Shown: piece after piece, positions 30,912-41,808 of the stretch
Layout of the letters: the number at the start of each line of letters is the position of its first letter
How positions within the stretch are numbered: the stretch's first letter is position 1
Source of the DNA: Selaginella moellendorffii
Lineage: Eukaryota > Streptophyta > Lycopodiopsida > Selaginellales > Selaginellaceae
DNA length: 64,000 nt
Direction of reading: 5' to 3'
Assembly: GCF_000143415.4 (NCBI RefSeq)
Contig: NW_003314287.1
Location: 1,776,400 to 1,840,399 of the forward strand
Notes under the pieces: model-generated
Databases searched by the model: none
What the model saw: the letters and a program-made list of their open reading frames with translations, nothing else
Told to the model about the DNA's origin: nothing
Program-made: the position numbers and the translations under genes

Positions 30912-32783
30912 ATGCATCTTCAATTTGGGAGAGACCTTGTTTCTTGGAATATGCTGCTCTCTACTCAGGCAAAGGCTGGAAATATAAAACAATGTAGGAT
31001 TATATTTGATAAGATGCCACTGCACGATATCGTGTCGTGGACTACGATGCTCAGCGCATTTGCCAAGAGTGGGCATTTTGTAGAATCAAAGGACTTTTTT
31101 GAGATGATGCCTTGTTGGAGCCTGGCATCCTACAATTCCATGCTTGCTCTTGGAGACTTGCATGAAGTTAAAGATTTTTTAAAATCAATGCCACAAAGGA
31201 ATCTCATCTCTTATAACGCATTACTTCACAAATGCTCCCAGTGTGGTAACGCAAACCAAGCAAAATCTCTTCTAGATGCCATGCCCGAAAGAGATTCCGT
31301 GTCATGGACATCCATGATGACAGCATATGCTCGTACAGGGCAAATGTCCAGGGCTGAAGAAACGTTCGCTGCAATGCCGGAGAAGAATCTTGTGTCATGG
31401 AATGCTATACTATCTCAATATGCCCAAGGTGGGCATATTCGGGATATGGAGCGCATTTTCGAGGAGATGCCGGCTAGGAATATCATTTCCTGGAACACAG
31501 TTGTGGGTGCGTATTCTCAACACGATATAGAGAAAGGCGCAATGTTTTTTCAGCATATGCCTTATAGAAATGTGGTATCTTGGAACTCAATGCTTTCGGG
31601 ATATGCCCACAATGGGCATATCCACCAAGCCGTTCGCTTCTTTGAGTGTATACCCGAACTAGACATTGTGTCGGTGACAATATTCCTTCCCGTGTGTGGG
31701 AATATTCCGCAGGCTCACTCCTTGTTTGAAAAGATCCCCGAGCACAACCTTCCATTGTGCTGCGCGATGCTCTCGGCATATTCCCATTTTGGGCGATTGG
31801 ACGGAGTGTGGTCATTTTTTTCATCGTTGCCATGGCGAAACCTGGCCTGCTGGAATGCCGTACTGTCTAGCCACATAAGAAATGGATGCCCGTACGAAAC
31901 TATGGAGATTTTTACCACCCAAATGCCAGAACATGATAGTTCATCATCAACTTCAGTGATGTTAGCACATATCCAAACTGGAAACATCGAAAACGCAAAG
32001 TTTGTATTTGACACAATGCCTGAGAGAACACCAGCTGCTTGGAATGCTATGATAGAAGCATTCTTTTCAATTGGGGATATTTCCTCCGCTACAAAGATGT
32101 TTTCCTCAATGCCGCACAGGAGCCCAAGCAGCTGGAACACAATGCTATCTGCTTATGCCCAAGCCGGGCATATTGATATTGCTAAAGGGATTTTTGCGTC
32201 AACTCCACAACGCAATGTTGTTTCATGGACTTCAATGATAGCTGCAAATGCCCAAGTCGGGGATCTTGTCGAAGTGAGAAAACTGTTCGAGTCAATGCCA
32301 GAAGGGGATCCAGTAGCATGGAGCTCTATTCTTTCGGCATATGCCCAGAGAGGGGAATCTTTAGCAACCATTGCCACCTTCACAGATATGAAACTTTTCT
32401 ACATGCCAGATAAAAATTGTTTCTTGGCAGCTTTGCTCGCTTGCACCCACGAAGGTAGAGTCGAGTCCGCGAAAGAATACGTTGTTGGCATGGCTGTGGA
32501 CTTTGGCGTGGATCCAGCGATGGAGCACTACTGCTGCCTTGTTGATGTCTTGGCTAGAGCTGGACAGCTTGGGAGCGCGCTGGAGCTTGCCGCGAGCATG
32601 CCTTTCGAGGCTGGAGCTTGGCAGTGGAGAAAGCTACTGGCAGCTTGTAGAAGCTTTGGCGATGTCGGCTATGGCATTCAAGCAGCCAAGTACTTTCTTT
32701 CGTCTAGGCCGCGAGACTCAACAGCTTATGTGTTTCTTTCGAGCCTTGTGAACGATCCAATTCAGTCCAAGGTTTCGATCTGA
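30912..32783 (+). CDS. PPR protein, S-repeat rich, possibly 5'-truncated
   Basis: Intronless 623-aa protein of about 18 PPR units, mostly 31-aa S-type (VSWNxML..YA..GHI..A..F..MP.R). The frame begins directly inside a repeat (FGRDLVSWNMLLSTQAKAGN), with no N-terminal leader or transit peptide, and only 45 bp separate it from the protease stop. One repeat near residue 75 is about 8 residues short (SYNSMLALGDLHEVKDF). The C-terminus ends at AYVFLSSLVNDPIQ, without E or DYW domains. Organelle RNA binding is expected from the family. The missing leader suggests 5' truncation or an unseen upstream exon. Confidence 0.85.
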   Translation: MHLQFGRDLVSWNMLLSTQAKAGNIKQCRIIFDKMPLHDIVSWTTMLSAFAKSGHFVESKDFFEMMPCWSLASYNSMLALGDLHEVKDFLKSMPQRNLISYNALLHKCSQCGNANQAKSLLDAMPERDSVSWTSMMTAYARTGQMSRAEETFAAMPEKNLVSWNAILSQYAQGGHIRDMERIFEEMPARNIISWNTVVGAYSQHDIEKGAMFFQHMPYRNVVSWNSMLSGYAHNGHIHQAVRFFECIPELDIVSVTIFLPVCGNIPQAHSLFEKIPEHNLPLCCAMLSAYSHFGRLDGVWSFFSSLPWRNLACWNAVLSSHIRNGCPYETMEIFTTQMPEHDSSSSTSVMLAHIQTGNIENAKFVFDTMPERTPAAWNAMIEAFFSIGDISSATKMFSSMPHRSPSSWNTMLSAYAQAGHIDIAKGIFASTPQRNVVSWTSMIAANAQVGDLVEVRKLFESMPEGDPVAWSSILSAYAQRGESLATIATFTDMKLFYMPDKNCFLAALLACTHEGRVESAKEYVVGMAVDFGVDPAMEHYCCLVDVLARAGQLGSALELAASMPFEAGAWQWRKLLAACRSFGDVGYGIQAAKYFLSSRPRDSTAYVFLSSLVNDPIQSKVSI

Positions 32784-32908
32784 TGCAACAATCTTCTCAG
32801 CTGGAAACACTCCTCAATTCTTTCAGTTTGTTAAGACAAAAGGAAATAAGAAACACTGGATAGCTTGGACCTTACTGATCTCCGAGAACGAGATCTTCCA
32901 CCTCTCTC

Positions 32909-34381
32909 TTACGAAGGAAGGTGGCGGCTGAGCAATCCCTCAAATGACATGTACAGGTCTTTATTTCCCGGTCCAAATATGTTATCTGCCTTTCGCAATG
33001 TTTCCTGCGAAGCACTAGCGCGTTAAGAAACGCAGAAGCGTGATTTTGGAGAAGTTTTACCTCTCGTGTCTGCCTGTGAGCATTTAGCTCTTTAATGTTA
33101 GCAAGGAAAGCGCTGAACTGTTCATATGACAGTCGGTTCCTGGGGAGCACGCGTTTGAGACTCTGAACATCGGATTAACAACAATAAACACAAACCTGGC
33201 CTGGCGGAAAAACTCTTTCCCATCAACCTTCGGAGTGCGAACTACAAAAGCATTTGAATGTTAGTAACAGCCAGCGAGAATCGTGTGAGCATAATACCTG
33301 GTAGAGCACCAACATGTGGAGGAGAACTCGGAGCTGTCGTGGCTTGACTAGCAGGAAGAGAGAGTGAAAATGAGCTCCGAATCCCATTCGAAGGATGATG
33401 CCTTCTGGGAGAAGTAGCCGTCGACTGTCTTCTGGGAGAGCCAGTGGGAGTAAGTTTTGGAGTAAGACTTGGTGTCATCGAAAGCAACTTCTGCTTGGAA
33501 CCTGCTGTTACCAAAAAAGCAACTTAGTAAAAAACAAGCTGTAAAGAATGAAAATCTTTGCTACCATCTTCGGGATCCTCTACAATAGCGTTTGAGGCTT
33601 CTACTAGTTGCGCCCTTGTAAATGGTCGACCATCTGGAAGAAAGAAAAGTTGCACTATCATCCCGTACGAATGGTAGCGTAAAAAAGTAACAATTCACAA
33701 TCGGTTTACCATGGGACGGAAGTGCATGAGAACTCATGTTAGATCGGAGGAGATGCTTGTCTCCATTCTCTAACTGCACCACACAATTTAAGTAGCTCGA
33801 TCGGTCAAGCATAACGAGGAACATTTGAAAAACTTACAGTGGAAGAATTTTCATCCTCTTCTTGGAGAGATTGCATCAGTGTGCGTTTGAAAGTCTCCAG
33901 CTACGTAAGAAAAGCAAGAAATCAAGGCTATAAAGAGGGAAAAAGAAAGAGTTAAGTACCTTAGCAACGTCACGATTCAGCTTCTTAACAGTCGCCATAA
34001 GTGCGTTCTTCTCGTTTGCCATTTTGGCCTGGAAAAAGTAATATTTTTTTGAGAGGTCGCAATTGCCAATGCACTGTGAAAAAGAAATTCCCAAACCTGT
34101 TCTTCCAACGCATGGCCGAGGCGAGCGTTTGCCTCTTGCAAGGATCGCTCGGCTTCCACAAGCCGCTCCTGGAGCTCATAGATCGTTCTTTCCCTCTCCA
34201 AAATCTTCTGAGAAGCCTTCTTCTCCTCTGCCTCTAGCTTCCCTACTCTAGCTACAATTGCCATGGCAGTGATCCGCCTCGCCACATCCAGCTGCTCGTA
34301 CGGATCGTCCGGGAGCACCGAGCATATCGATTCCGGGAGATCAAAATCCGCATTCCCCATTTTTGACTGGCCAACGATCAT
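32909..34381 (-). CDS. At4g15545-like coiled-coil protein
   Basis: Nine exons (34381-34097, 34028-33960, 33900-33838, 33773-33710, 33633-33565, 33501-33298, 33241-33196, 33139-33061, 33004-32909) give about 324 aa. Conserved blocks match the uncharacterised plant family of Arabidopsis At4g15545: DFDLPESICSVLPDDPYEQL, a coiled coil (residues about 45-150, EKKASQKILERERTIYELQE), FKRTLMQSLQEEDE, a Ser/Pro-rich middle (TPKLTPTGSPRRQST), KVDGKEFFRQAR-NRLSYEQF, NIKELNAHRQTREETLRKA and KDLYMSFEGLLSR. The Met at 34360 (MGNADFD) may be the real start. The biochemical function is not established. It is head-to-head with VAP27. Confidence 0.88.
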
Positions 34382-34569
34382 CCTCCAGCTAAAAAACCCT
34401 CACACCGAGAACTCGCGAGACGCACCTGATATCATCCTCCAAGATTTGCGCGCTGCTGCTGGGGCGATCGGGGGCACAGCGAGGAGCGAAAGAATCGAAA
34501 GCGCGAAAAGGAGCGCCTAGATCAAACCCGAGCTCAAGAGCCCTAGCAATGCAGGGAGGACGATGGCCA

Positions 34570-34595
34570 GCCGTCCGATAGGCATATCGGACGGC
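34570..34595. promoter_or_regulatory. Palindrome in the shared At4g15545-like/VAP27 promoter
   Basis: Inverted repeat GCCGTCCGATA / TATCGGACGGC, 11-bp arms and a 4-base spacer. A third copy of the arm lies at 34633-34643. A TATAAAG sequence follows the palindrome at about 34599 on the plus strand. It fits a site for a dimeric transcription factor; the factor is unknown. Confidence 0.5.
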
Positions 34596-34922
34596 ACTAT
34601 AAAGGCGGGGATTACGCTCAAAAGCGCATGAGCCGTCCGATAGGAAATGGATGGTTCGAGATGGCCGCATTAAATTCTAGTGGTGGAGCGGTGTCGTAAT
34701 GTGGACCGTTGGATGGAATCCAGAATTTCCCGCCTTGCCTGCCCTTTCAATCTCCAGAGATTAGGGTTTTTGGTATTGTGCGCTCTCTCCCTCTCTCGCG
34801 GCCGCGGCGCGGCGGTGGACTGATGGTGCGGCGTGGGGCTTCGCGAATCTTGATCCAAGCTGCTACGTTTGATGCTGTATGGGAGGCAAAATTTGAGTGT
34901 AGTTCTCTTTGCGGCGGAAATC

Positions 34923-35864
34923 ATGCCAGAGCTTATCACAATCCAACCCAGTGAATTGGTTTTTCGATGTAAGTGGCTCCAATCTCACTTGCAGCTTCGA
35001 ATTGACTAGTTTTTCTATTTTTTTCTTTTGTCTCCTCCTTTCAGTTGAGTTGAAAAAGCAGCTTTCATGCTCAATTCGGCTCAACAATGTGAGCGACGAA
35101 TTTGTGGCGTTTAAGGTCTTTCTATCTTTTTATTCTTGAGTTTAAAACCACCGCATCGAACTTGGATAGAATTTGTGACAGGTAAAAACCACTGCTCCAA
35201 AAAGGTATTGCGTGCGTCCGAATGCTGGAGTCATACAGCCTCGGGGTACCTGCGATGTTGCCTGTAAGAAGCTAAGCTATGGTTTTTTTTTTTTCTATAG
35301 GTTGGTAAAAGTTTTGGTCTCTTGGTTTTGATACTCCAGTCACTATGCAAGCTCAACGAGAAGCTCCGGCGGATTTTCAATGCAAGGACAAGTTTATGAT
35401 ACTAAGTGTTGTCGCAACAGAGCAAACAACAGTAGACGACATCCAGTCGAAAATGGTATTGGCATTCAATTTCTCATTCGTGCTAAAAGGTTCTCTACAG
35501 TTTACCAAAGAAGATAGCCAAGGCATCTGCGATATCAAGTTAAAGGTGGTGTATCTTCCTGGTGATTCTGCTCCATCTCCCGCGGCTTCGAAAGAGCCAT
35601 TAGCAGGGAAACAAGCGCAACAGGATCAGGTATTTCTTTTCCAAGTTTCTCGGATTGTAAAGTTTGTTATATGTTTATTCTTTCTAGAGAAAATTGGATC
35701 CAAGAAGCCCTGCAAGCAAAGGATCAACAAGTGGTCGCACTTCGAGTGCACTGAGCTCGTCCAGAGTGCGCTTGTCGATCGTTTTGTTGATTACCGTGGC
35801 TTTAATAGGTGTTTTGGTCGCGTACGCTATGAACAACAACAACAACAACTATTACAACTTTTAG
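34923..35864 (+). CDS. VAP27: VAMP-associated protein (VAP27), ER tail-anchored
   Basis: Six exons (34923-34968, 35045-35115, 35182-35263, 35340-35455, 35501-35629, 35688-35864) join to 206 aa. The N-terminal MSP domain starts MPELITIQPSELVFR and contains the family pattern VKTTAPKRYCVRPNAGVI and CKDKFMILS. A Ser/Pro/Ala-rich linker leads to a single C-terminal membrane anchor (VRLSIVLLITVALIGVLVAY), then a short AsnTyr tail. VAP27 proteins sit in the ER membrane and link it to the plasma membrane, cytoskeleton and FFAT-motif lipid-transfer proteins. The usual coiled coil before the anchor is weak or absent, so this copy is short. Confidence 0.9.
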
Positions 35865-36240
35865 AAAAACTGCTGTTTCCTGGAGGCAAGTAAAACTGTG
35901 GTGTTCATTTTATGATTTGCCTCAGACAAAACGATAAACCATTTGATTGCAGGGCGGCAAGTTCGTACGCACTCTTTTTCCTCCCCCGGTTCGTAGAATT
36001 TAGGAGCTTTAGCTCAGATAGGTACGTACGCTTTGTAGATGTCGTGAATTATCAAGAGAGATTATTTTTTTATTTCGATCCCATTTACCGTTCACTTTTC
36101 TTTTTATCTTGGGAGCTGTGCAGGCAGATCGTGTCCAACAAGCTGAAACGCTGGGTAATTGTGGTTTTACAAGAAAAAAGAATTTTGACAAGGGGTTTTT
36201 TCCAGGTCCCAGATTGCCTAGTGGATCCGCTTAGCCGTAC
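35865..36240. other. VAP27 3' flank
   Basis: Pyrimidine-rich flank with short cryptic frames. It may hold the VAP27 3' UTR and the left edge of the degenerate RhoGAP copies. No gene is supported. Confidence 0.35.
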
Positions 36241-36243
36241 TCG

Positions 36244-36520
36244 ACAGGCATATGCATGGACAGAGGTTTGGACGCATTGGCACTTGAAGAATGATTACGC
36301 TGATGATCCGACTTCTTAGGAGTGAGTATGTTTCTGGTCAGATGTGATTTGCGGTACTTATAAAGCATTGTAGAGCTGCAATTCACCGGTTGGAGCTTGC
36401 CAACGAGGTACCCGCATTCCTTTTCATTTTATCTATGCAAGTTTAAATGCCATTCTTCAAGAATTATTCAAGCTTTTCAAAGGTTATGTTCGCTCTTGAC
36501 CCTCGTGTATTTTATTATTC
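36244..36520 (+). pseudogene. Degenerate copy of RhoGAP (REN1-like) exons, copy 1
   Basis: This region closely resembles 40070-40420 inside the REN1-like gene. It includes ATATGCATGGACA-AGGT, GATTTGCGGTACTTA (40191: GGTTTGCGGTACTTA), GCATTGTAGAGC-GCAATTCA-CGGTTGGAGCTT and ATTCTTCAAG. Intron parts are shared as well as exons, so it arose by DNA duplication, not reverse transcription. The frame is broken (GACTTCTTAG) and a segment after GTTGGAGCTT is missing, so it cannot encode the RhoGAP part. Confidence 0.6.
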
Positions 36521-36599
36521 ATTTTTACTGGAATTTTGTCGACCGACGAAGCTTTCACTCTCAGGTAACATCTGGCATTTTCGTGCAGACTGAAGGTGA

Positions 36600-36990
36600 A
36601 TTCCGTTTTAGGTGGCCATCTTGCGGATTGATGGAGCAAGCAATGCAGCAGCCGTCTCCTTCCATCTGTCTATCAAAGCGATCGAAAGACTTTCGCTACG
36701 TGTAAAACGACGGCACAGGAAGAGTAAGCTTAAGTTCTTAGTGGTGAAGCTTCTCTTTTTTCACGGTCGGTGACCACTATTGCAAAGGAAATCCTGGTAC
36801 ACAATTTTAATTCTCTCTTGCTTTGTCGGCACCTAAAGCTTTCAACTCTTTTTCCTTCCTCTAGAGAGCAAAGGAGAAGGGCAATGCAATGCAAGAGAAA
36901 AGCCGAAAAGCTCTTCAAGCAAAGGATCCACGACTTCTCTTCAAGCGTCTCTCTCTCTCTCTTTTCGGTGAGTGTTCCTTTTGGTGGGTA
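36600..36990 (+). pseudogene. More diverged RhoGAP exon-like copy, copy 2
   Basis: Pieces translate to KAIERLSLRVKRRHR and, after an intron-like gap with a CTAG acceptor near 36862, to AKEKGNAMQEKSRKALQAKD-PRL. These align to AIQRLELTRSELRA and AKGNAILQASLERRKQALHD-RRL of the REN1-like protein. It probably represents a second, older copy of the same coiled-coil exons in tandem with copy 1. Confidence 0.4.
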
Positions 36991-37807
36991 TCACTGTCGT
37001 CGCTCATGATAAACAAACGCAGGAAGGAACTTTAGCTACTCAAAACAATGAGAACATAGCGAAGGTTAATGGAATGGAAAGAGTTGTAGACCTTGTCAAT
37101 TGGTGGGTGATTGCGACTAGCTACCACTTTGCGGATGGAGCCAGGCTATTGAATTGATCCTTCATTCGTGGGTGAAGAGAAGAAACTTCAATAGTTTAGA
37201 ACTGATGGTTTGATTATATGGTTTTAACATGTCATGACGGAGTGGCAGCGCCCGCCGTCGATCCTCGCCAAACCAACGAGCGAGAGCTCGCCACGTAAGC
37301 TCTCGTTTTATTTCAACGGGTGCGCCGAACGTGTGAGGCTCTATCCAACGATCTAGCGCTTGCCACGTCGGACTCTTTCGGCCTGACCGTGGAAGACGAG
37401 CACTGTTTGCCCGGGGAGTGGTGTTTGGCCTCTTGTTCCAGTAGGGCGCAGGGCGCGCAGCGTCTGGAGGAAGACAGGGCGTGGAGGAGCTGCGGCTATG
37501 GCGATCTAGTCCTGTTGCGGCGAGATTCTTGTTGCTAGGCCCTCGGATCCTCGGATTCCCGCGGCTGGAGCTGGAATCCTTGGAATTCTGGCTTGGATTT
37601 CGTAGGATTGGGCCGGGGCGGCGCGGGCGAGATAAGATGTTGTCCAGCAGGGATTCCAGGATTTCTCGCGGCGTGGTAGGGTTTGGAATCGAGCAATGCA
37701 GGTGAAATATCGTCACGGGAAGTATGTAGGGTAGAATTCGCGAGCAAGACTCTTCGATTCGTCCGGTCATGAGACGCGGTTTTGGAGTAGCAGCATTCTA
37801 GCAAGCA
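36991..37807. promoter_or_regulatory. REN1-like gene upstream region with CACGT motifs
   Basis: GC-rich promoter and leader. It carries two GCCACGT elements (about 37289 and 37362) inside similar contexts (GAGCTCGCCACGT, GCGCTTGCCACGT), which are G-box-like sites. A 202-codon minus-strand frame here looks like chance. Confidence 0.35.
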
Positions 37808-40800
37808 ATGGTGACGCCATTCGAGCGGCCACGAACTCGGTCAAACGCTGTAAGTTTCTTGATGGATTGCTACTTTGTGGATCCATTTTATGTTTGGTGT
37901 GCTTTGCCAGGTCTTCAAGAGTGGCCCGCTGTTGATTTCTTCCAAAGGTAGTCGAAGCGATGATTTCCTTCTCTATCTTAGCTCGTTTCCTCCGTTTCTT
38001 TTCACAGGTTTGGGATGGAAGTCATGGAAACGACGGTGGTTCATACTTACGAGGACGTCACTAGTCTTTTTCAAGGACGATCCGGTAATGCTACTGGTCC
38101 ACTGATGCGCAGACTCACTCAGTCTTGCATACTTTTCTTCCCGAGCAGAACGTTCTTCCGCTACGAGGAAGCGAAGCAAGCATGACGTTGGGTGGAATCG
38201 ATCTCAATAATTCCGGGAGGTACGTATCTTCAGATTAAAGAAAGTTTGTCCTTGCTAAATGCGATTCGTTCTCTTTTCTGTTAGTGTTCTTGTTCGTGCC
38301 GATAAAAAGTTGCTCACTGTAATGTTCCCTGATGGCCGAACTGTTACCCTCAAGGTGCGTCATTTACGTTCGTAGAGGAATCTTGATGTATAGTGTATCT
38401 GTTTCTTAACTTCCGTAACCAACAGGCCGAGACATCGGAGGATGTGGAAGAATGGAAGGTAGCCCTCGAGCGAGCGCTTGCTGCAGCCCCTAATGCCGCA
38501 TTGGTAGTGGGGCACGATGGGATTTTTCGCAACGACTCTATTGATGTGATTGAAACATCGACTGAATTAGGTGCCTGTAGGAATTTTAGTTTTCTAGCGA
38601 GCTGCTGACTTGACATTTTCTTTTCTTTTTTTTCTGGTAGGGAAAGATAGAAGATCCGTCAAGTCAATGGTTGTCGGTAGACCGATTTTACTTGCTTTGG
38701 AAGACATTGACGGTAGTCCATCGTTCCTGGAGAAGGCTTTGTGCTTCATTGAGCGTTATGGTACGGATAATTTCATCCTTGTGCTGTTCTCTTAGGTGCT
38801 ACAATTTGGCAGGAGTCAAAGCGGAGGGAATTTTACGTCAGTGTGCTGATGTGGAAGAGGTGGAGCATCGTATTCGCGACTATGAACAAGGTATAGGTTC
38901 CTTTTTCTGTGAACACGTGATCTACGTTCTATCACCATGACAGGAAAAACTAGCTTCTCACCAGACGAAGACGCTCATGTTGTGAGTGACTGCATAAAGG
39001 TAATGAGAATTACGTTGATAAAATCAGTCTTAAAGAGTTCCTTGCAGCTTGTACTTAGGGAGCTCCCTTCCTCTCCCGTGCCGACTCCTTGCTGCACCGC
39101 ACTTCTTGAAGCTTATAGGCTTGAAAGCAAAGAAGCTCGCATTACGTCAATGCGGTTGGCAGTTGCTGACACGTTTCCCGAGCCTAATCGTCGGCTTCTA
39201 CAAAGGTACTTTTCTTTGTTGTACTCCATTTTTGTTTTTCTTTTTAATACAATGGGAACATGGCAGAGTCTTAAGAATGGGTCGGGCTATCGCCGCACAT
39301 ACTTCAGACAACCTGATGACGGCTTCAGCGGTTGCTACTTGTATGGCACCTTTGCTTCTTAGACCCCTTATAGCTGGCGAATGCGGTCTAGAGGATGATT
39401 CGGACATAAGCGGTGACCATGCTGCACAGGTTCACGCCGCTGCAGTTGCTGCTAACAATGCCCAAGCCATCGTGACAACATTACTGGAAGAGTATGACAA
39501 TATTTTTGAGGTTTGTCTCGAAACCAAAATTAAAATTATAGAAACTCAAATCAAAATTATTAACGTATGCTTTTAACAGGATAATGATCAACAGGGGCCT
39601 CCCTCGCCCGAGATGTATCCTAACCTGGAAGGCAGCGAGAGCGGAGAGTCATCCGAAGAAGAAGTTCTACAAATGCACGAGACCGATGGCTATCACGACG
39701 CGGAAAATGACTTGGATGCTCAACCGGACGAGGATCCAGAACGTGTTCATAGTGGCGCTCTTAGCGAGACTAGTAGCAATGCTGGTAGTGATACGTTCGA
39801 CTACAAGGTATTACTGATTTTATTTAGTGAGAACTCCCTTCACAATCAATTTATTATGTCCAGGCTTATGACGGTAAAGAGATGGAGAAGGATGCTTTTG
39901 GAGGGAAGCCACTGAAAGGGTGGTCCAAACCCAGTCATCTGAGAAATGAGAACAGAGGAAATGAGGTGCTTTGGGAAGATAGTGGACGTTCTGCAACAAC
40001 ACCGAAACTCGATCTTTTAAGCGCTCGTAAGCCCTCCTCCAAGCTGCATGCTTCGACATCTGGCAGCCAGGTATATGCATGGACAAAGGTTTAAAATTTA
40101 ATGACACAACGAGATTTCAGGCTAGCTCCAGGAATGAACCTGTTGATGGCTCTGCTGATGAGGAGTAAGTATTCGTTTTGCTGAGATCTGGTTTGCGGTA
40201 CTTACTGTGCATTGTAGAGCGGCAATTCAACGGTTGGAGCTTACTCGAAGCGAGCTTCGGGCTAAGATTGCTAAGGAGGTACTCGCGTTCTTCCATGTTA
40301 TTGTACTGATATGTGCAAGCTTAGGCTAAAGGAAATGCAATTCTTCAAGCGAGTTTGGAAAGACGAAAGCAAGCACTTCACGATCGCCGGCTCGCTCTTG
40401 AACAGGACGTATGCTCGTGCTATTTTCCTTTCCTTTTTTATGAGATTTTGACTTCAAATTGTAAACACCAGGTAGCAAAGCTTCAAGAACAGCTGCGAGT
40501 CGAACGAGAACTACGAACTGCTTTGGAATCCGGGTTCAGCCTTTCAACTGGAGGAAGTATGGACTCCCAGGTAAGAACTGTGTAGCAGTAGCACTTTTGT
40601 AACGAGAGATTGCAATGCCTGCAGACTAGAGCTGAATTGGAAGAGATCGCAGTCGTTGAAGCAGACGTTGCAGAGCTGAAGAAGAAGGTTGCTGAACTAC
40701 ACATACAGCTTAATCAGCAGCGTCAACAGCAAGTAAGCTTGATGCCGGATACCTCTGAGCGCCAGCAGCGATATAAAAGTCTCCAATCTCAGCAGTAAGA

Positions 40801-41462
40801 GCAAAGAAACCGCCTGACTAAAAGCTCATTTTATTTCCTGTTTTTCTGCGCTCTTGCAGGAAGATATTGCAGCAAGAGTTGGACGTGACTCTAGCTTTGT
40901 GCCACCACGAAAGGCAACGGAACGACGAGGTAAATGTTTCCAGCCAGTGATCAAGCACTAATGCCACCTTTTTTTCCCTCTAGCTCGAGAGTCAAACAGA
41001 TCAAGATGCTTCGTCCCTCGAGCATGTCCTGACGCAGCAACGCAATGCACTGCTCGAAGCAAAGGTTGGTCTCATTGCTACATCTCTTTACCACTTTCTT
41101 ATCGCTTCGCGCACTGCCAGGAGGCTTTGAAGGCCGAGAGAGTTAGAGGCCATGACCTCCGGAGGCGGACTATTCAGCAAGAGAACTGGCAAGCGCTACA
41201 ACCTCCATCGGGGCCTTCAGCGAGGCAATTCGCGTGGAAAAACCAGAACGAGATGGCAGCAGCAGCGGCGGCAGCGGCAGTAGCAGCTCAGCGCCATGCT
41301 CCGAGCCCGCTGGCCGAGCTTACGACACGCCTGGACTACTTCAAGGAGAGACGATCACATCTCTTGGAGGAGCTCCATAGCCTGGATCCATCGCTGGCTG
41401 TGCCTCTCCGTCCGAGCGAGAGCGCAGCATTGCCACCGGCAGCGCCAGTGCTGAGCCCCTGA
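37808..41462 (+). CDS. REN1: PH-RhoGAP with coiled coil, REN1-like
   Basis: Many-exon gene (about 20 exons, introns near 50-60 nt); the first exon encodes MVTPFERPRTRSNA. A PH domain follows (VFKSGPLLISSKGLGWKSWK..RRWFILTRTSLVFFKDD; ETSEDVEEWKVALERAL). The RhoGAP domain has RPILLALEDIDGSPSFLEKA, GVKAEGILRQCADVEEVEHR with the catalytic arginine finger, and LVLRELPSSPVPTP and NLMTASAVATCMAPLLLRP. An acidic linker and two long coiled coils follow (AKLQEQLRVERELRTALESG; ELEEIAVVEADVAELKKKVA). The C-terminus has an Ala run and LTTRLDYFKERRSHLLEEL. In Arabidopsis REN1 inactivates ROP GTPases to focus tip growth at the plasma membrane. The gene is the source of degenerate exon copies upstream. Confidence 0.92.
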
Positions 41463-41627
41463 TTCGAAGTTCTTTTTGGAGCTCCCATTTTTGTTCTTGA
41501 CATCAGGAGCTGATTGATACGACGCCTGGTTTGTTGCTTTCACTCTCTCTCTCTCTCTTGATGTGCTTAGCTTGTAAACATTTAGTCTGTCACTAGCGTG
41601 CTTCACATATACTGATCTTGTAATGCA

Positions 41628-41760
41628 ATATACCAGAAATGTGAATATTCTTGGATATACCAGAAATGATGCCAAAAATGTGAATCTTCTTGAAAAGGAT
41701 CCTTGAATATACCAGAAATGTGAATATTTTGAATATGCCAGGCATGTGAATATTCGTTGA
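41628..41760. repeat. Short tandem repeat cluster 3' of REN1-like gene
   Basis: Degenerate repeats of a unit like ATATACCAGAAATGTGAATAT with spacing of about 25-40 bp, four to five times, some copies partial (GCCAAAAATGTGAATCTTC, GCCAGGCATGTGAATATTC). It lies between the REN1-like stop and the DDRGK1 start and is probably a minisatellite in the 3' UTR or intergenic DNA. Confidence 0.6.
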
Positions 41761-41808
41761 TGCTTTTGTAAACCCCAATGGAGTTTTCCCATTTGCCCTA
41801 AGCTGGAG

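Noticed and set aside
37162-37770. 202-codon open frame on the minus strand in the REN1-like upstream region
   Set aside because: It has an Arg/Pro-rich composition typical of GC-rich chance frames, no family features, and overlaps the promoter and leader of the REN1-like gene.
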